A stretch of DNA of 64,000 bases from Vogesella mureinivorans. Lineage in GTDB: Bacteria; Pseudomonadota; Gammaproteobacteria; Burkholderiales; Chromobacteriaceae. Numbering within the stretch: the stretch's first letter is position 1; each line of letters starts with the position of its first letter. The translations under genes were made by a program, and so were the position numbers. The notes beneath the pieces are model-generated. The model ran no database searches and was not told the DNA's origin. It was given only the letters and a program-made list of their open reading frames with translations. Shown piece by piece: positions 43,759 to 53,384 of this stretch. The stretch covers positions 159,239 to 223,238 of the forward strand of contig NZ_VMTV02000791.1 in NCBI RefSeq assembly GCF_007644035.1, written 5' to 3'.

Positions 43759-45354
43759 TTAGTCCAGATACTCGGCCCCGGGCAGCGTAAAGAAATCGAT
43801 AAATTCCTCGCTGCTCACCAGCAGGTCAAATAGCAGGGCGGCATCGTCAAAATGGCGGCTCCAGCGGCTGCCGTATTCGGCGTGTAGCCGGTTTATTTCG
43901 TCGGCGGCCAGGCTGCGCACCAGGCTCAGGCTGATTTTGCGGCCATCTTCCAGGTAGCCCTTGGGGCTGTGCACCCACTGCCATAGCTGCGCGCGGGCAA
44001 TCTCGGCGGTGGAGGCTTCTTCCAGCTGCTGGTGAATCAGCACGCAGCCGCGCCCGCTCATCCAGGCGCCCAGGTACTGTATGCCCACGCTGATATTGTT
44101 GCGGATGCCTTGCTCGGTAATGGGGGCTTCGGGCTGGAAGTTCAGCAGGTCTGCCGCGCTGATGTGCACGTCGTCGCGCTGGCGCCCCAGCTGGTTGGCC
44201 GCATCGCCCAGTACGCTGCGGTAGGCATCCAGCGCCAGCGGTACCAGCGCGGGGTGGGCTACCCAGCTGCCATCGTAGCCGTCGCGCGCTTCGCGCTGTT
44301 TTTCTTGGTAGATCGCCGCCATAGCCTGGTCGTTGGCCGCCGGATCGTGTTTGTTGGGGGCCAGTGACGACATGCCGCCAATGGCTGGTGCGCCGCGCTG
44401 GTGGCAGGTCTTGAGCAAGAGCAGGGCGTAGGAACGCATGAATGGCACGGTCATGCTGATGCGCTCGCGGTCTGCCAGGCAGAAGTGCCGCGCCTGGCAA
44501 AACGCCCGGATGCAGCTGAACAGGTAGTCCCAGCGCCCGGCATTCAGCCCGGCGCTGTGTTCGCGCAGGGCGTACAGGATTTCATGCATCTCGAACGCCG
44601 CCAGAATGTGTTCGATCATCACGGTAGCGCGAATGGTGCCGGTGGGCAGGCCCAGTGCGGCCTGTGCGGCCACAAACACGTCGTTCCACAAGGCGGCTTC
44701 GTGGTGGTTTTCCAGCTTGGGCAGGTAGTAGTAGATGCCTTTGCCGGCGGCATGCAGGGCGCTGGCGTGGTGAAAAAAGCTCAGGCCAAAGTCGAACAGG
44801 GCGGCGCTGACGGGCTGGCCATCAACGCGCAGGTGCTTTTCGGCCAGGTGCCAGCCGCGTGGGCGCACCATGAGCGTGGCAGGGGCCGGGTTCAGCTGGT
44901 AGTGCTTGCCTTCCGGGCTGTGGTAGCTCAGCGTGCCGCGCCAGGCATCGCTCACGTTCTGGTGGCCACTCACGATATTGTCCCAGCCGGGGCTGGTGGC
45001 GTCTTCGAAATCTGCCATGAAGCAGCTGGCGCCGGCATTCATGGCATTGATCATGGCGCGGCGCTCTACCGGGCCGGTGATTTCTACCCGGCGGTCCTGC
45101 AGGTCGGCGGGCAGCGGCGCAATTTGCCAGTCGCCATCGCGGATGGCTCGTGTGTCGGGCAGAAAGTCGGGCAGGTAGCCGGCGTCCAGCTGGGCCTGGC
45201 GCTGCTGGCGCTGTAGCAACAGGCTACGCCGCCGGGTATCGAACTGCCGGTGCAGGCTGGCAATGAAGTTAAGCGCGTCATGACTGAACAGCGCTTCATG
45301 AGCCGGTTTTACCGGGGCCAGTATTTCCACGCCTTGCGGCAGCTGCAACGCCAT
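43759..45354 (-). CDS. aceB: Malate synthase A
   Basis: A 531-residue malate synthase of the A isoform (E. coli AceB is 533). It condenses glyoxylate with acetyl-CoA to malate in the glyoxylate shunt. Conserved segments include FMADFEDATSPGWDN, MVRPRGWHLAEKHL, the EMHEILYALREHSAGLNAGRWDY region and GMSSLAPNKHDP. The ATG at 45354 has a GGAGAG site upstream; the frame is open for another 66 codons without support. Its partner aceA lies 2 kb away on the same strand, with a permease gene in between. A recurring word lies inside at 44194-44203. Confidence 0.95.
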   Translation of the reverse strand: MALQLPQGVEILAPVKPAHEALFSHDALNFIASLHRQFDTRRRSLLLQRQQRQAQLDAGYLPDFLPDTRAIRDGDWQIAPLPADLQDRRVEITGPVERRAMINAMNAGASCFMADFEDATSPGWDNIVSGHQNVSDAWRGTLSYHSPEGKHYQLNPAPATLMVRPRGWHLAEKHLRVDGQPVSAALFDFGLSFFHHASALHAAGKGIYYYLPKLENHHEAALWNDVFVAAQAALGLPTGTIRATVMIEHILAAFEMHEILYALREHSAGLNAGRWDYLFSCIRAFCQARHFCLADRERISMTVPFMRSYALLLLKTCHQRGAPAIGGMSSLAPNKHDPAANDQAMAAIYQEKQREARDGYDGSWVAHPALVPLALDAYRSVLGDAANQLGRQRDDVHISAADLLNFQPEAPITEQGIRNNISVGIQYLGAWMSGRGCVLIHQQLEEASTAEIARAQLWQWVHSPKGYLEDGRKISLSLVRSLAADEINRLHAEYGSRWSRHFDDAALLFDLLVSSEEFIDFFTLPGAEYLD

Positions 45355-45558
45355 GTCTCTCTCCGTTTTTGACGGTGTCATGGCCGCGTGGCGTGCGAAC
45401 CCGGCACCAGTTTTTGCCAGTGTACTTGTAAGGCCGGTAATGAAACAGGCGTAAAAATCGATAACATTTTTTACTTTTATGGCAATAAAAGCGGCGGCGG
45501 TTTGGCTACGCTGCGGCCACATTTTGTGCATTGTTCCGGCATGCAATGGCACTTGGCG

Positions 45559-45589
45559 CTATTTTGGCCTACTTATTGAAACAAAATAG
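45559..45589. promoter_or_regulatory. Inverted repeat in the aceB-permease intergenic region
   Basis: CTATTTTG and CAAAATAG separated by 15 bases. It lies in the 534-base gap between divergent aceB and the permease gene and could be an operator for either. Confidence 0.4.
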
Positions 45590-45695
45590 CAGTGACTGCC
45601 CTATCGGACAGTGTTGTGCCTGATTTGCACAGCATCAGGGTGGAATGCTGCACGGCTTGGCGATGCTTTGGCATAGACCTGGCGCCTTGCTGTGT

Positions 45696-45867
45696 ATTGG
45701 AGTCTGTATCCAATGTGGCGCAGCCACGCTGCGGCTTGAAAACGCGCATGGCCCTGCGGCATAGTCGCGCCCTTGCGCGCCAGCCTGACACAGGTGGGCG
45801 CCACGTGGACCACAACAACACTGACAAATCTGGCTGCTTACGCGCTCCACGAGAGCGCGTTTTCATT
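45696..45867 (+). other. Structured leader with terminator-like hairpin before the APC permease
   Basis: Hairpins ATTGGA-N7-TCCAAT (45696-45714) and GTGGC-GCA-GCCAC (45715-45727) adjoin each other. An 8-bp perfect stem ACGCGCTC / GAGCGCGT (45840-45860) is followed by TTTCATT and ends about 20 bases before the permease ATG. A terminator so close to a start codon suggests attenuation. I find no matching leader peptide or known riboswitch motif. The rest of the 534-base gap holds an AT-rich stretch near 45450-45500 and nothing else I can name. Confidence 0.4.
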
Positions 45868-45888
45868 AGGCCGGGCAGGGACAAGAGA

Positions 45889-47283
45889 ATGAGTTTGTTA
45901 CGCAAAAAAGACGTCCATCAGATGATGGCCGCATCGCAAAGCGCCGGGGGGCTGCGCAAGGAGCTGTCGGCATTTGACCTGACCATGCTGGGTATTGGCG
46001 CCATTATCGGCACCGGCATTTTTGTGCTGACCGGCACCGGTGCCACGGTAGCCGGCCCCGGCCTGGTACTGTCTTTTATTATCGGCGCCATTGCCTGCGG
46101 CTTTGCCGCCCTGTGCTACGCCGAGTTTGCCGCCATGCTGCCGGTGTCCGGCTCTACCTACACCTACGCTTACGCCACGCTGGGCGAGCTGGTGGCGTGG
46201 ATCATCGGCTGGGATCTGATGCTGGAGTACCTGCTGGCGTCCTCGGCGGTATCGGTAGGCTGGTCTGGCTACTTCCAGAGCCTGCTGGCCGGCTTTGGTG
46301 TGCATCTGCCTGATGCGCTGACCGCTGCTGCAGGTGCGCGCCCAGGTGTGGACACCGTATTCAACCTGCCGGCCTTTGTGATTGCCATGCTGGTGACCGC
46401 GCTGCTGGCGTTCGGTATTAAAGAATCCAAACGCGTGAACAACGTGGTGGTGCTGATCAAGGTGGCGGTGGTGCTGGTGTTTATCGGCGTGGCGGTATGG
46501 CACGTGAAACCGGCCAACTGGAGCCCGGCGCTGCCTTACGGTATGGATGGCGTATTCCATGGTGCGGCCATCGTGTTTTTCAGCTTTCTGGGCTTTGACG
46601 CGGTAACGTGTGCCGCCGAAGAGGTAAAAAACCCGGACAAGGACATTCCGCGTGGCGTGTTGTGGTCGCTGGGTATCTGCTCGCTGCTGTACGTGGTGGT
46701 ATCGGCCATCATGACCGGCATTGTGCCGTACATGCAGTTCAAGGGTATCGATCACCCGGTATCGCTGGCCCTGCAAGTGGCCAAGCTGGACTGGTTTGCC
46801 GGCTTTGTCGACCTGGGCGCGATTCTGGGCATGCTGACCGTGATTCTGGTGATGACCTACGGCCAGACCCGCATCCTGTTTGCCATGTCGCGTGATGGCC
46901 TGCTGCCGAAGATTTTCAGCGACGTGCACCCGAAATACGGCACCCCGTACAAGGCAACCTGGCTGATTGGCACCATCATTGCGCTGATCGCCGGTTTCGT
47001 ACCACTGGGCACGCTGGCCGAACTGGTGAATATCGGCACCCTGGCGGCGTTCTCGCTGATTGCTGCCGCCATCATCGTGCTGCGCAAGCGCGAACCGAAC
47101 CTGCCACGCAAGTTCCACTGCCCGGGCGTGCCCTACGTACCGGCACTGGCCATCGTGTTTTGCGTATTCCTGATGAGCCAGCTGTCCTGGCTGACCTGGG
47201 TATGCTTTGTGGTGTGGCTGCTGATTGGTTTGGTGGTGTACTTTGGCTACTCGCGCCAGCGTTCGCTGCTGCACAAAGCCTGA
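45889..47283 (+). CDS. APC-superfamily amino acid permease (CAT type)
   Basis: A 464-residue transporter with about 12 helices. The helix 1 motif IGAIIGTGIFVLTGTGA, the SGSTYTYAYATLGE segment and FFSFLGFDAVTCAAEEVKNPDKDIPRG are typical of cationic-type amino acid transporters (YfnA-like). The substrate cannot be predicted. The ATG at 45889 has a GAGA-type site; the frame is open far upstream, but the conserved N terminus begins here. A structured leader precedes it, and a terminator follows. It lies between the glyoxylate shunt genes. Confidence 0.9.
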   Translation: MSLLRKKDVHQMMAASQSAGGLRKELSAFDLTMLGIGAIIGTGIFVLTGTGATVAGPGLVLSFIIGAIACGFAALCYAEFAAMLPVSGSTYTYAYATLGELVAWIIGWDLMLEYLLASSAVSVGWSGYFQSLLAGFGVHLPDALTAAAGARPGVDTVFNLPAFVIAMLVTALLAFGIKESKRVNNVVVLIKVAVVLVFIGVAVWHVKPANWSPALPYGMDGVFHGAAIVFFSFLGFDAVTCAAEEVKNPDKDIPRGVLWSLGICSLLYVVVSAIMTGIVPYMQFKGIDHPVSLALQVAKLDWFAGFVDLGAILGMLTVILVMTYGQTRILFAMSRDGLLPKIFSDVHPKYGTPYKATWLIGTIIALIAGFVPLGTLAELVNIGTLAAFSLIAAAIIVLRKREPNLPRKFHCPGVPYVPALAIVFCVFLMSQLSWLTWVCFVVWLLIGLVVYFGYSRQRSLLHKA

Positions 47284-47311
47284 TGCTGACGGCAAGACAG
47301 TAAGCTGACCC

Positions 47312-47347
47312 AAACAAACCCCCCGTCCACGTACGGGGGTTTTGTTT
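47312..47347 (+). terminator. Terminator of the APC permease gene
   Basis: AAACAAACCCCCCGT pairs with ACGGGGGTTTTGTTT, about 30 bases after the permease stop. It could act on both strands. Confidence 0.88.
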
Positions 47348-47408
47348 GTCTTGGGCTGGGGCCGGCTTGCTATTGCCGATGGCGATAGTTGGCCGCAGCG
47401 CAGAAAAG

Positions 47409-47438
47409 AAAAACCCCCGTCGGATGACGGGGGTTTTT
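47409..47438 (-). terminator. Terminator of aceA
   Basis: A 13-bp stem (AAAAACCCCCGTC / GACGGGGGTTTTT) with loop GGAT, 43 bases after the aceA stop on the minus strand. A single recurring word (47388-47397) lies between it and the permease terminator. Confidence 0.88.
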
Positions 47439-47481
47439 GACGCAGACGGCGGGGTCGAGTCGCCGTTTGATGTCGTAAAGC

Positions 47482-48780
47482 TTAGTGGAACTGCTCTTCT
47501 TCGGTAGAGCCGGTCAGTGCAGTAACCGAAGACTTGCCACCCTGAATTACGGTGGTGATGTCGTCGAAGTAGCCGGTGCCCACTTCCTGCTGGTGCGATA
47601 CGAAGGTGTAGCCACGGTCGCGTGCAGCGAACTCTGGCTCCTGTACCTTTTCCACGTAGGCGGACATGCCGCGTGCCACGTAGTCTTGTGCCAGATCGAA
47701 CATGTTGTACCACATGTTGTGGATACCAGCCAGGGTGATGAACTGGTACTTGTAGCCCATGGCGCCCAGCTCGCGCTGGAACTTGGCGATGGTGGCATCG
47801 TCCAGGTTTTTCTTCCAGTTGAAGGAAGGCGAGCAGTTGTAGGCCAGCATTTTGCCCGGGTGTTTGGCGTGCACGGCTTCGGCGAAGCGGCGGGCGAATT
47901 CCAGATCCGGGGTACCGGTTTCGCACCATACCAGGTCAGCGTATTCGGCGTAGGCTACGGCGCGGCTGATGGCTTGTTCCAGACCTTTTTTGGTCTTGTA
48001 GAAGCCTTCGGCAGTACGCTCGCCAGTCAGGAACGGCTTGTCGTTTTCGTCGTAGTCGCTGGTCAGCAGGTCGGCAGCTTCGGCATCGGTACGGGCGATC
48101 ACCAGGGTAGGCACGCCGTATACGTCGGCAGCCATACGGGCAGCGATCAGTTTCTGCACGGCTTCCTGGGTCGGTACCAGTACTTTGCCGCCCATGTGGC
48201 CACATTTTTTCACGGAAGCCAGCTGATCTTCAAAGTGCACGCCGGCAGCACCAGCGCGGATCATGGCTTTCATCAGTTCGTAGGCGTTCAGTACACCACC
48301 GAAACCGGCTTCGGCATCGGCTACGATCGGGGCGTAGTAGTCTACGAAACCGGCCGCACCTTTTTCCAGGCCTTTGGAGTGCTGGATTTCGTCAGCGCGG
48401 GTGAAAGCGTTGTTGATGCGCTCTACCACTTTCGGCACCGAGTCAACTGGGTACAGCGACTGGTCCGGGTACATGGCGGCGTATTCGTTGTTGTCGGCGG
48501 CAACTTGCCAGCCGGACAGGTAGATGGCCTTGATGCCAGCTTTGACTTGCTGCATGGCCTGGCCGCCGGTGAGCGCGCCCAAGCAGTTGATGTACGGCTC
48601 GTTGTTCACCAGATTCCACAGCTTCTCGGCGCCAGCACGGGCAATGGTGTGCTCCACTTGCAGCGAGCCGCGCAGACGCTCTACATCAGCAGCGGAGTAA
48701 CCGCGTTTGATGCCTTTCCAGCGCGGATTGGTATCCCAGTCGTGTTGAATGGCGGCGATGCGTTGTTCGCGAGTAGTCAT
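47482..48780 (-). CDS. aceA: Isocitrate lyase
   Basis: A 432-residue isocitrate lyase, which splits isocitrate into succinate and glyoxylate. The catalytic motif is KKCGHMGGK at 191-199 with C193 as the active-site base; KGCGHLGGK is the more usual form, and the Met is a mild variant. Other conserved parts are [31 protein letters not shown] and YNCSPSFNW. Codon use is highly biased, suggesting strong expression. It lies on the same strand as aceB, 2.1 kb away. Confidence 0.96.
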   Translation of the reverse strand: MTTREQRIAAIQHDWDTNPRWKGIKRGYSAADVERLRGSLQVEHTIARAGAEKLWNLVNNEPYINCLGALTGGQAMQQVKAGIKAIYLSGWQVAADNNEYAAMYPDQSLYPVDSVPKVVERINNAFTRADEIQHSKGLEKGAAGFVDYYAPIVADAEAGFGGVLNAYELMKAMIRAGAAGVHFEDQLASVKKCGHMGGKVLVPTQEAVQKLIAARMAADVYGVPTLVIARTDAEAADLLTSDYDENDKPFLTGERTAEGFYKTKKGLEQAISRAVAYAEYADLVWCETGTPDLEFARRFAEAVHAKHPGKMLAYNCSPSFNWKKNLDDATIAKFQRELGAMGYKYQFITLAGIHNMWYNMFDLAQDYVARGMSAYVEKVQEPEFAARDRGYTFVSHQQEVGTGYFDDITTVIQGGKSSVTALTGSTEEEQFH

Positions 48781-49131
48781 GGTAAACCCTTCACTTTGAT
48801 AGTTTCGTTTTGCCGGTAAGCCGGCACTCCCAGTTTCTCTTGATGCGGGCCGGTGTTCCGGCCTTTCTGCGTCTTACCGCCACCGGATTTGGGGGTGGCT
48901 CTGGCTGCCGGAAACCGCCCCGGGTAAGGGGCTGGCGGGCCGTGCAGTAGCGCTGTTGTGGAAACATTTAAGCATAAAAAAAACCGGAAGTGTGCAGTGC
49001 AGCAAAAAAAAATCCTTTGTTTTCAATTGGTAACAATCATGCACGCAAACGAACCGATTCGAACGCTTGTTTTGGTGCGCTTGCGAAAAGAATGGCAAAG
49101 AAGCGCGCATGGAAAAGCCAGCAGCAGGGGG
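48781..49131. other. Gene-free gap between aceA and grpE
   Basis: About 350 bases separating divergent aceA and grpE. It contains AT-rich tracts near 48960-49030 with poly-A runs, where the aceA promoter probably lies, and GC-rich inverted segments near 48880-48930. I see no gene or named element in it apart from the heat-shock promoter just to its right. Confidence 0.5.
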
Positions 49132-49159
49132 CTTGAAATCCACCACGATGCCCCTATCT
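49132..49159 (+). promoter_or_regulatory. Sigma-32 heat-shock promoter of grpE
   Basis: CTTGAA at 49132-49137 and CCCCTATCT at 49151-49159 are spaced 13 bases, matching the sigma-32 consensus CTTGAA-N13-15-CCCCATNT closely. The start of transcription would be about 30 bases before the grpE ATG. Confidence 0.85.
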
Positions 49160-49197
49160 GCAAAAGGTCTTTTTGACTTCAGCCAAATGGAAGCGTC

Positions 49198-49728
49198 ATG
49201 CAGGAAAATCAGAATATCCAAGCAGAAGAAGTGCTTGATCAGGGCCAGACCCCGAATGACAACGCGGCAGATACCGCAGAAACCCGCGTCGCTGCACTGG
49301 AAGCCGAAGTTGCAGAACTGAAAGAGCAGTATCTGCGTGCACGGGCCGAAACCGAAAACGTACGCCGCCGTGCTGCCGATGATGTGGTGAACGCCCAGAA
49401 ATTTGCCGCCCAGAAGTTCGCCTCCGAACTGCTGGCGGTAAAAGACAGCCTGGAAATGGCACTTTTGGATCAGTCCGGCCAGTTTGAAACACTCAAGTTT
49501 GGCGTAGACCTGACCCTGAAGCAGCTGAGCGCCGCTTTCGAGAAAGGCCAGATCACCGAGATCAGCCCGCTAGGTGAAAAGCTGGACCCGCACAAACACC
49601 AGGCCATCAGCACCGAGGAATCGGAAGCCGAAGCCAATACCGTGGTGCGCGTGATGCAAAAAGGCTACCTGATTGCCGACCGCGTACTGCGCCCGGCCAT
49701 GGTGGTGGTGGCCAAGCCCAAAGCCTGA
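49198..49728 (+). CDS. grpE: Nucleotide exchange factor GrpE
   Basis: A 176-residue GrpE: an acidic, disordered N terminus, a long helix (about 30-90, [27 protein letters not shown]) and a C-terminal beta domain ending in [13 protein letters not shown]. It releases ADP from DnaK. It is first of the grpE-dnaK-dnaJ cluster and lies behind a sigma-32-type promoter. The frame after the stop holds a second heat-shock promoter for dnaK. Confidence 0.96.
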   Translation: MQENQNIQAEEVLDQGQTPNDNAADTAETRVAALEAEVAELKEQYLRARAETENVRRRAADDVVNAQKFAAQKFASELLAVKDSLEMALLDQSGQFETLKFGVDLTLKQLSAAFEKGQITEISPLGEKLDPHKHQAISTEESEAEANTVVRVMQKGYLIADRVLRPAMVVVAKPKA

Positions 49729-49751
49729 AGGCCAGCGTGGTGTGAGTCCCT

Positions 49752-49779
49752 CTTGAAATTGTGGCGATAGCCAATATCT
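49752..49779 (+). promoter_or_regulatory. Second sigma-32-like promoter, for dnaK
   Basis: CTTGAA at 49752-49757 and CCAATATCT at 49771-49779, spaced 13 bases, mirror the grpE promoter with two changes in the -10 element. It lies 75 bases before dnaK, leaving room for a short leader. Confidence 0.65.
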
Positions 49780-49854
49780 GACAGAACAACAGGCCGCTGC
49801 GGCCAACCCCGCGGCGGTTTAAGAGACAAAGTTTGACGAAAGGAATAGCCAGTC

Positions 49855-51765
49855 ATGGGCAAAATTATCGGTATTGACCTGGGTACAACCAACTCGTGCG
49901 TGGCCGTAATCGAAGGCGGCAACCCGAAAGTAATCGAGAACGCCGAAGGCGCACGTACCACCCCTTCCATCATTGCTTATATGGAAGACGGCGAGATCCT
50001 GGTAGGTGCACCGGCCAAGCGTCAGGCGGTAACCAACCCGAAAAACACCCTGTACGCGGTGAAGCGCCTGATTGGCCATCGTTTTGAAGACAAAGAAGTG
50101 CAGAAAGACATCGACATGATGCCTTTCGAGATCATGCGCGCCAAAAACGGCGATGCCTGGGTAAAAGTACGCGACCAGGAACTGGCCCCGCCGCAGATCT
50201 CTGCAGAAGTGCTGCGCAAGATGAAAAAAGCCGCCGAAGACTACCTGGGCGAAGAAGTGACCGAAGCCGTGATTACCGTACCGGCTTACTTCAACGACAG
50301 CCAGCGTCAGGCCACCAAAGACGCCGGCCGTATTGCCGGCCTGGACGTAAAGCGCATCATCAACGAACCGACCGCTGCTGCGCTGGCCTTTGGCCTGGCC
50401 AAGCAGGAAGGTGACCGCAAGATCGCCGTATACGATCTGGGCGGTGGTACCTTCGATATCTCCATCATCGAGATCGCCGACGTAGACGGCGAGCACCAGT
50501 TTGAAGTGCTGGCCACCAACGGTGACACCTTCCTGGGCGGCGAAGACTTCGACCAGCGCGTGATCGACTACATCGTGACCGAGTTCAAGAAAGAACAAGG
50601 TATCGATCTGAAAAACGACGTGATGGCCCTGCAGCGCCTGAAAGAAGCCGCTGAAAAAGCCAAGATCGAGCTGTCGTCCGCCACCCAGACCGAGGTGAAC
50701 CTGCCGTACATCACCATGGACGCCACCGGCCCGAAACACTTGGCTATGAAGATTACCCGCGCCAAGTTCGAAAGCCTGGTGGACGAGCTGGTACAGCGCT
50801 CCATCGAGCCGTGCAAAGTGGCACTGAAAGACGCAGGCGTATCGCTGGCCGACATCACCGACGTGATTCTGGTGGGTGGTCAGACCCGTATGCCGAAAGT
50901 ACAGGAAGCGGTAAAAGCCTTCTTCGGCAAAGAGCCACGCCGTGACGTGAACCCGGACGAAGCCGTAGCCGTTGGCGCTGCCATCCAGGGTTCCGTGCTG
51001 TCGGGCGACCGTAAAGACGTGCTGCTGCTGGACGTGACCCCGCTGTCGCTGGGTATCGAAACCATGGGCGGCATCCTGACCAAGCTGATCCAGAAGAACA
51101 CCACCATCCCGACCAAAGCGTCGCAAGTGTTCTCCACCGCCGCCGACAACCAGACCGCGGTGACCATCCACGTGCTGCAAGGCGAGCGTGAAAAAGCCGC
51201 GGCCAACAAGTCGCTGGGCCAGTTCAACCTGGGTGATATCCCGCCGGCACCGCGTGGCGTACCGCAGATCGAAGTGGAGTTCAACATCGACGCCAACGGT
51301 ATCCTGCACGTGTCTGCCAAAGACAAGGCTACTGGTAAGCAAGCCAACATCACCATCCAGGCTTCGTCCGGCCTGTCCGAAGACGAAATCCAGCAAATGG
51401 TGCGCGATGCCGAGCTGAACGCCGAAGAAGACAAGAAATTGTCCGAACTGGTCCAGGCCCGCAACCAGGGTGAAGGCCTGATTCACAGCGTGAAAAAATC
51501 GCTGACCGAATACGGCGACAAGATCTCGGCTGACGAAAAATCCGCTATCGAAGCCGCGCTGAAAGAAGCCGAAGAAGTGATCGGCGGCGACGACAAGGAA
51601 GCCATCGATGCCAAGGTTGAAGCGCTGATGACGGCCTCGCACAAACTGGCCGAGCACATGTACGCCGACAAAGGTGCCGAAGGCGCCACTGCCCAGCCAC
51701 AGGCTGATGGCAAGAAAGATGACGGCAACGTCGTAGACGCCGAATTCGAAGAAGTGAAGAAGTAA
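49855..51765 (+). CDS. dnaK: Chaperone DnaK (Hsp70)
   Basis: A 636-residue Hsp70. It opens with [17 protein letters not shown], has phosphate loop [15 protein letters not shown] and interdomain linker region [18 protein letters not shown], and ends in a Gly/Ala/Asp-rich tail with EFEEVKK. It refolds proteins with DnaJ and GrpE and in many proteobacteria controls sigma-32. The codon use is strongly biased to preferred codons. A good AAGGAA site precedes the ATG. A terminator follows the gene, so dnaJ is at least partly separate. Confidence 0.98.
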   Translation: MGKIIGIDLGTTNSCVAVIEGGNPKVIENAEGARTTPSIIAYMEDGEILVGAPAKRQAVTNPKNTLYAVKRLIGHRFEDKEVQKDIDMMPFEIMRAKNGDAWVKVRDQELAPPQISAEVLRKMKKAAEDYLGEEVTEAVITVPAYFNDSQRQATKDAGRIAGLDVKRIINEPTAAALAFGLAKQEGDRKIAVYDLGGGTFDISIIEIADVDGEHQFEVLATNGDTFLGGEDFDQRVIDYIVTEFKKEQGIDLKNDVMALQRLKEAAEKAKIELSSATQTEVNLPYITMDATGPKHLAMKITRAKFESLVDELVQRSIEPCKVALKDAGVSLADITDVILVGGQTRMPKVQEAVKAFFGKEPRRDVNPDEAVAVGAAIQGSVLSGDRKDVLLLDVTPLSLGIETMGGILTKLIQKNTTIPTKASQVFSTAADNQTAVTIHVLQGEREKAAANKSLGQFNLGDIPPAPRGVPQIEVEFNIDANGILHVSAKDKATGKQANITIQASSGLSEDEIQQMVRDAELNAEEDKKLSELVQARNQGEGLIHSVKKSLTEYGDKISADEKSAIEAALKEAEEVIGGDDKEAIDAKVEALMTASHKLAEHMYADKGAEGATAQPQADGKKDDGNVVDAEFEEVKK

Positions 51766-51782
51766 GCTTCTGCGATAACGGC

Positions 51783-51817
51783 AAGGCACAGGCCCTTTCG
51801 GGGGCGCTGTGCCTTTT
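51783..51817 (+). terminator. Terminator between dnaK and dnaJ
   Basis: A 9-bp outer stem (AAGGCACAG / CTGTGCCTT) with an inner GCCC/GGGC pairing and a TTTT run, 17 bases after the dnaK stop. Two opposed copies of the recurring word (51842 and 51960) lie downstream of it. Confidence 0.8.
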
Positions 51818-51997
51818 CCTTGATGGGCGGCCAAGCCAAAGGTTGGCCGCAGGCTGCAGCAAACGGCCCGGCGGTGCGCGCAAGTACACGGCCCGGCACG
51901 GTGTGTAGCCCTTCTTTTCAGAAGCAGGCTCCTGCATGTGGGCAGGGGTTTGCCAGCAATGCGGCCAACCTGCCGGTTGGCGCTAGGGTGATACAGC

Positions 51998-53119
51998 ATG
52001 GCGAAAAAGGATTTCTACGAGGTACTGGGCGTCAATCGTGATGCGTCGGACGACGACATCAAGAAGGCCTATCGCAAGCTGGCGATGAAGTACCACCCGG
52101 ACCGTAACCCGGACAGCAAGGAAGCAGAAGACAAGTTCAAGGAAGGCAAGGAAGCCTACGAGATCTTGTCCGACCCGCAAAAGCGCGCCGCCTACGACCA
52201 GTACGGCCATGCCGGCGTGGACCCGCAAGCCGGTATGGGCGGCGGTGGCCAGGGCTTTGGCGGCTTTGATTTTGGCGATATTTTCAGCGATATCTTTGGC
52301 GGCGGCGGGGGTGGCCGTGGCGGGCGCAGCAATGTGTACCGTGGCTCCGACCTGCGCTACAACATGGAAGTGTCGCTGGAAGAAGCGGCGCGCGGCTGCG
52401 AAAAGCAGATCCGCATTCCTTCGCACGAAAACTGCGACGTCTGCCACGGCAGTGGCGCCAAGCCGGGCACCCAGCCCAAGACCTGCACCACGTGCGGCGG
52501 CCACGGCCAGGTACGCATGAGCCAGGGCTTCTTTTCCATCCAGCAAACCTGCCCCACCTGCCATGGCAGCGGCAAGCAGATTACCGACCCGTGTCATAAA
52601 TGCCACGGCGCTGGGCAGGTAAAGACCCACAAAACGCTGAATGTGAAGATTCCGGCTGGTGTGGACGAGGGCGACCGCATCCGCCTGTCCGGCGAGGGCG
52701 AGCCAGGCCAGAACGGTGGCCCGTCGGGCGACTTGTTCGTGGTGATTCATGTCAAGAAGCACAGCGTGTTCGAGCGCGACGGCAAAGACCTGCACTGCGA
52801 AATGCCGATCAGCTTTACCATTGCCGCGCTGGGTGGCGAGGTGGAAATCCCTACGCTGGACGGCATGGTGAAGGTGAAAATTGCTGCCGAAACGCAAAGC
52901 GGCCGTGTTTATCGCGTGCGTGGCAAGGGCGTGAAATCGGTGCGTGGCAGCGATGTTGGCGACCTGATGTGCCATGTGGTGGTGGAAACACCGGTGAACC
53001 TGACCGAGCGCCAGCGCGAGCTGCTGCGTGAATTCGAGGCCATCAGCCAGGGCGATGTGGCTACCCACACCCCGCGAGCCAAGTCGTTTGTGGACAAGCT
53101 GAAGGATTTCTTCGGCTAA
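51998..53119 (+). CDS. dnaJ: Chaperone DnaJ (Hsp40)
   Basis: A 373-residue type I J-protein. The J domain carries the HPD motif ([15 protein letters not shown]), followed by a Gly/Phe-rich linker (about 76-115), four zinc-binding repeats [24 protein letters not shown] and CHKCHGAG, and the substrate-binding C-terminal domains. It stimulates the DnaK ATPase and hands over clients. The gap from dnaK is 232 bases with a terminator, so a separate promoter or read-through is needed; I see no clear one. Confidence 0.97.
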   Translation: MAKKDFYEVLGVNRDASDDDIKKAYRKLAMKYHPDRNPDSKEAEDKFKEGKEAYEILSDPQKRAAYDQYGHAGVDPQAGMGGGGQGFGGFDFGDIFSDIFGGGGGGRGGRSNVYRGSDLRYNMEVSLEEAARGCEKQIRIPSHENCDVCHGSGAKPGTQPKTCTTCGGHGQVRMSQGFFSIQQTCPTCHGSGKQITDPCHKCHGAGQVKTHKTLNVKIPAGVDEGDRIRLSGEGEPGQNGGPSGDLFVVIHVKKHSVFERDGKDLHCEMPISFTIAALGGEVEIPTLDGMVKVKIAAETQSGRVYRVRGKGVKSVRGSDVGDLMCHVVVETPVNLTERQRELLREFEAISQGDVATHTPRAKSFVDKLKDFFG

Positions 53120-53146
53120 GCTTATCGATATATTGTTGTGGCCAAG

Positions 53147-53181
53147 ACGCACCGTGAGGGTTTCCCCGCGGTGCGTTTTTT
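53147..53181 (+). terminator. Terminator of dnaJ
   Basis: ACGCACCG pairs with CGGTGCGT, with an inner GGG/CCC pairing, followed by a run of seven T. It starts 28 bases after the dnaJ stop. Confidence 0.88.
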
Positions 53182-53384
53182 TCTTTTTGGGCAATCATCG
53201 TGCGTGCAGCGGCGATTGTCTGACAAATAATGGTTAATGTATCCAGGCATCTAGCTCTACAGGTTTTGTTTCAGTATGGTTGCGGCTTCGCAAAGCAGGC
53301 GGTTACGACCTGCGCGATGCGGTAGCCACTGACCAGGCTGCCGGCTTTGTGGGAAAGCAAATACCTGACATCAAAGGAGCAAAC

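Noticed and set aside
45592-45888. N-terminal extension of the APC permease by 99 codons
   Set aside because: The added residues are unlike any permease N terminus and would cover the structured leader; the conserved protein starts at 45889.
49819-51999. A 726-codon minus-strand frame over dnaK
   Set aside because: Antisense frame created by the codon bias of a strongly expressed gene; dnaK is unmistakable on the other strand. The same applies to the antisense frame over aspS (21539-23587).
53182-53384. Glycine riboswitch before the AGCS symporter
   Set aside because: The position and gene would fit, but I cannot find the conserved glycine-aptamer core; only a short unrelated hairpin is visible.
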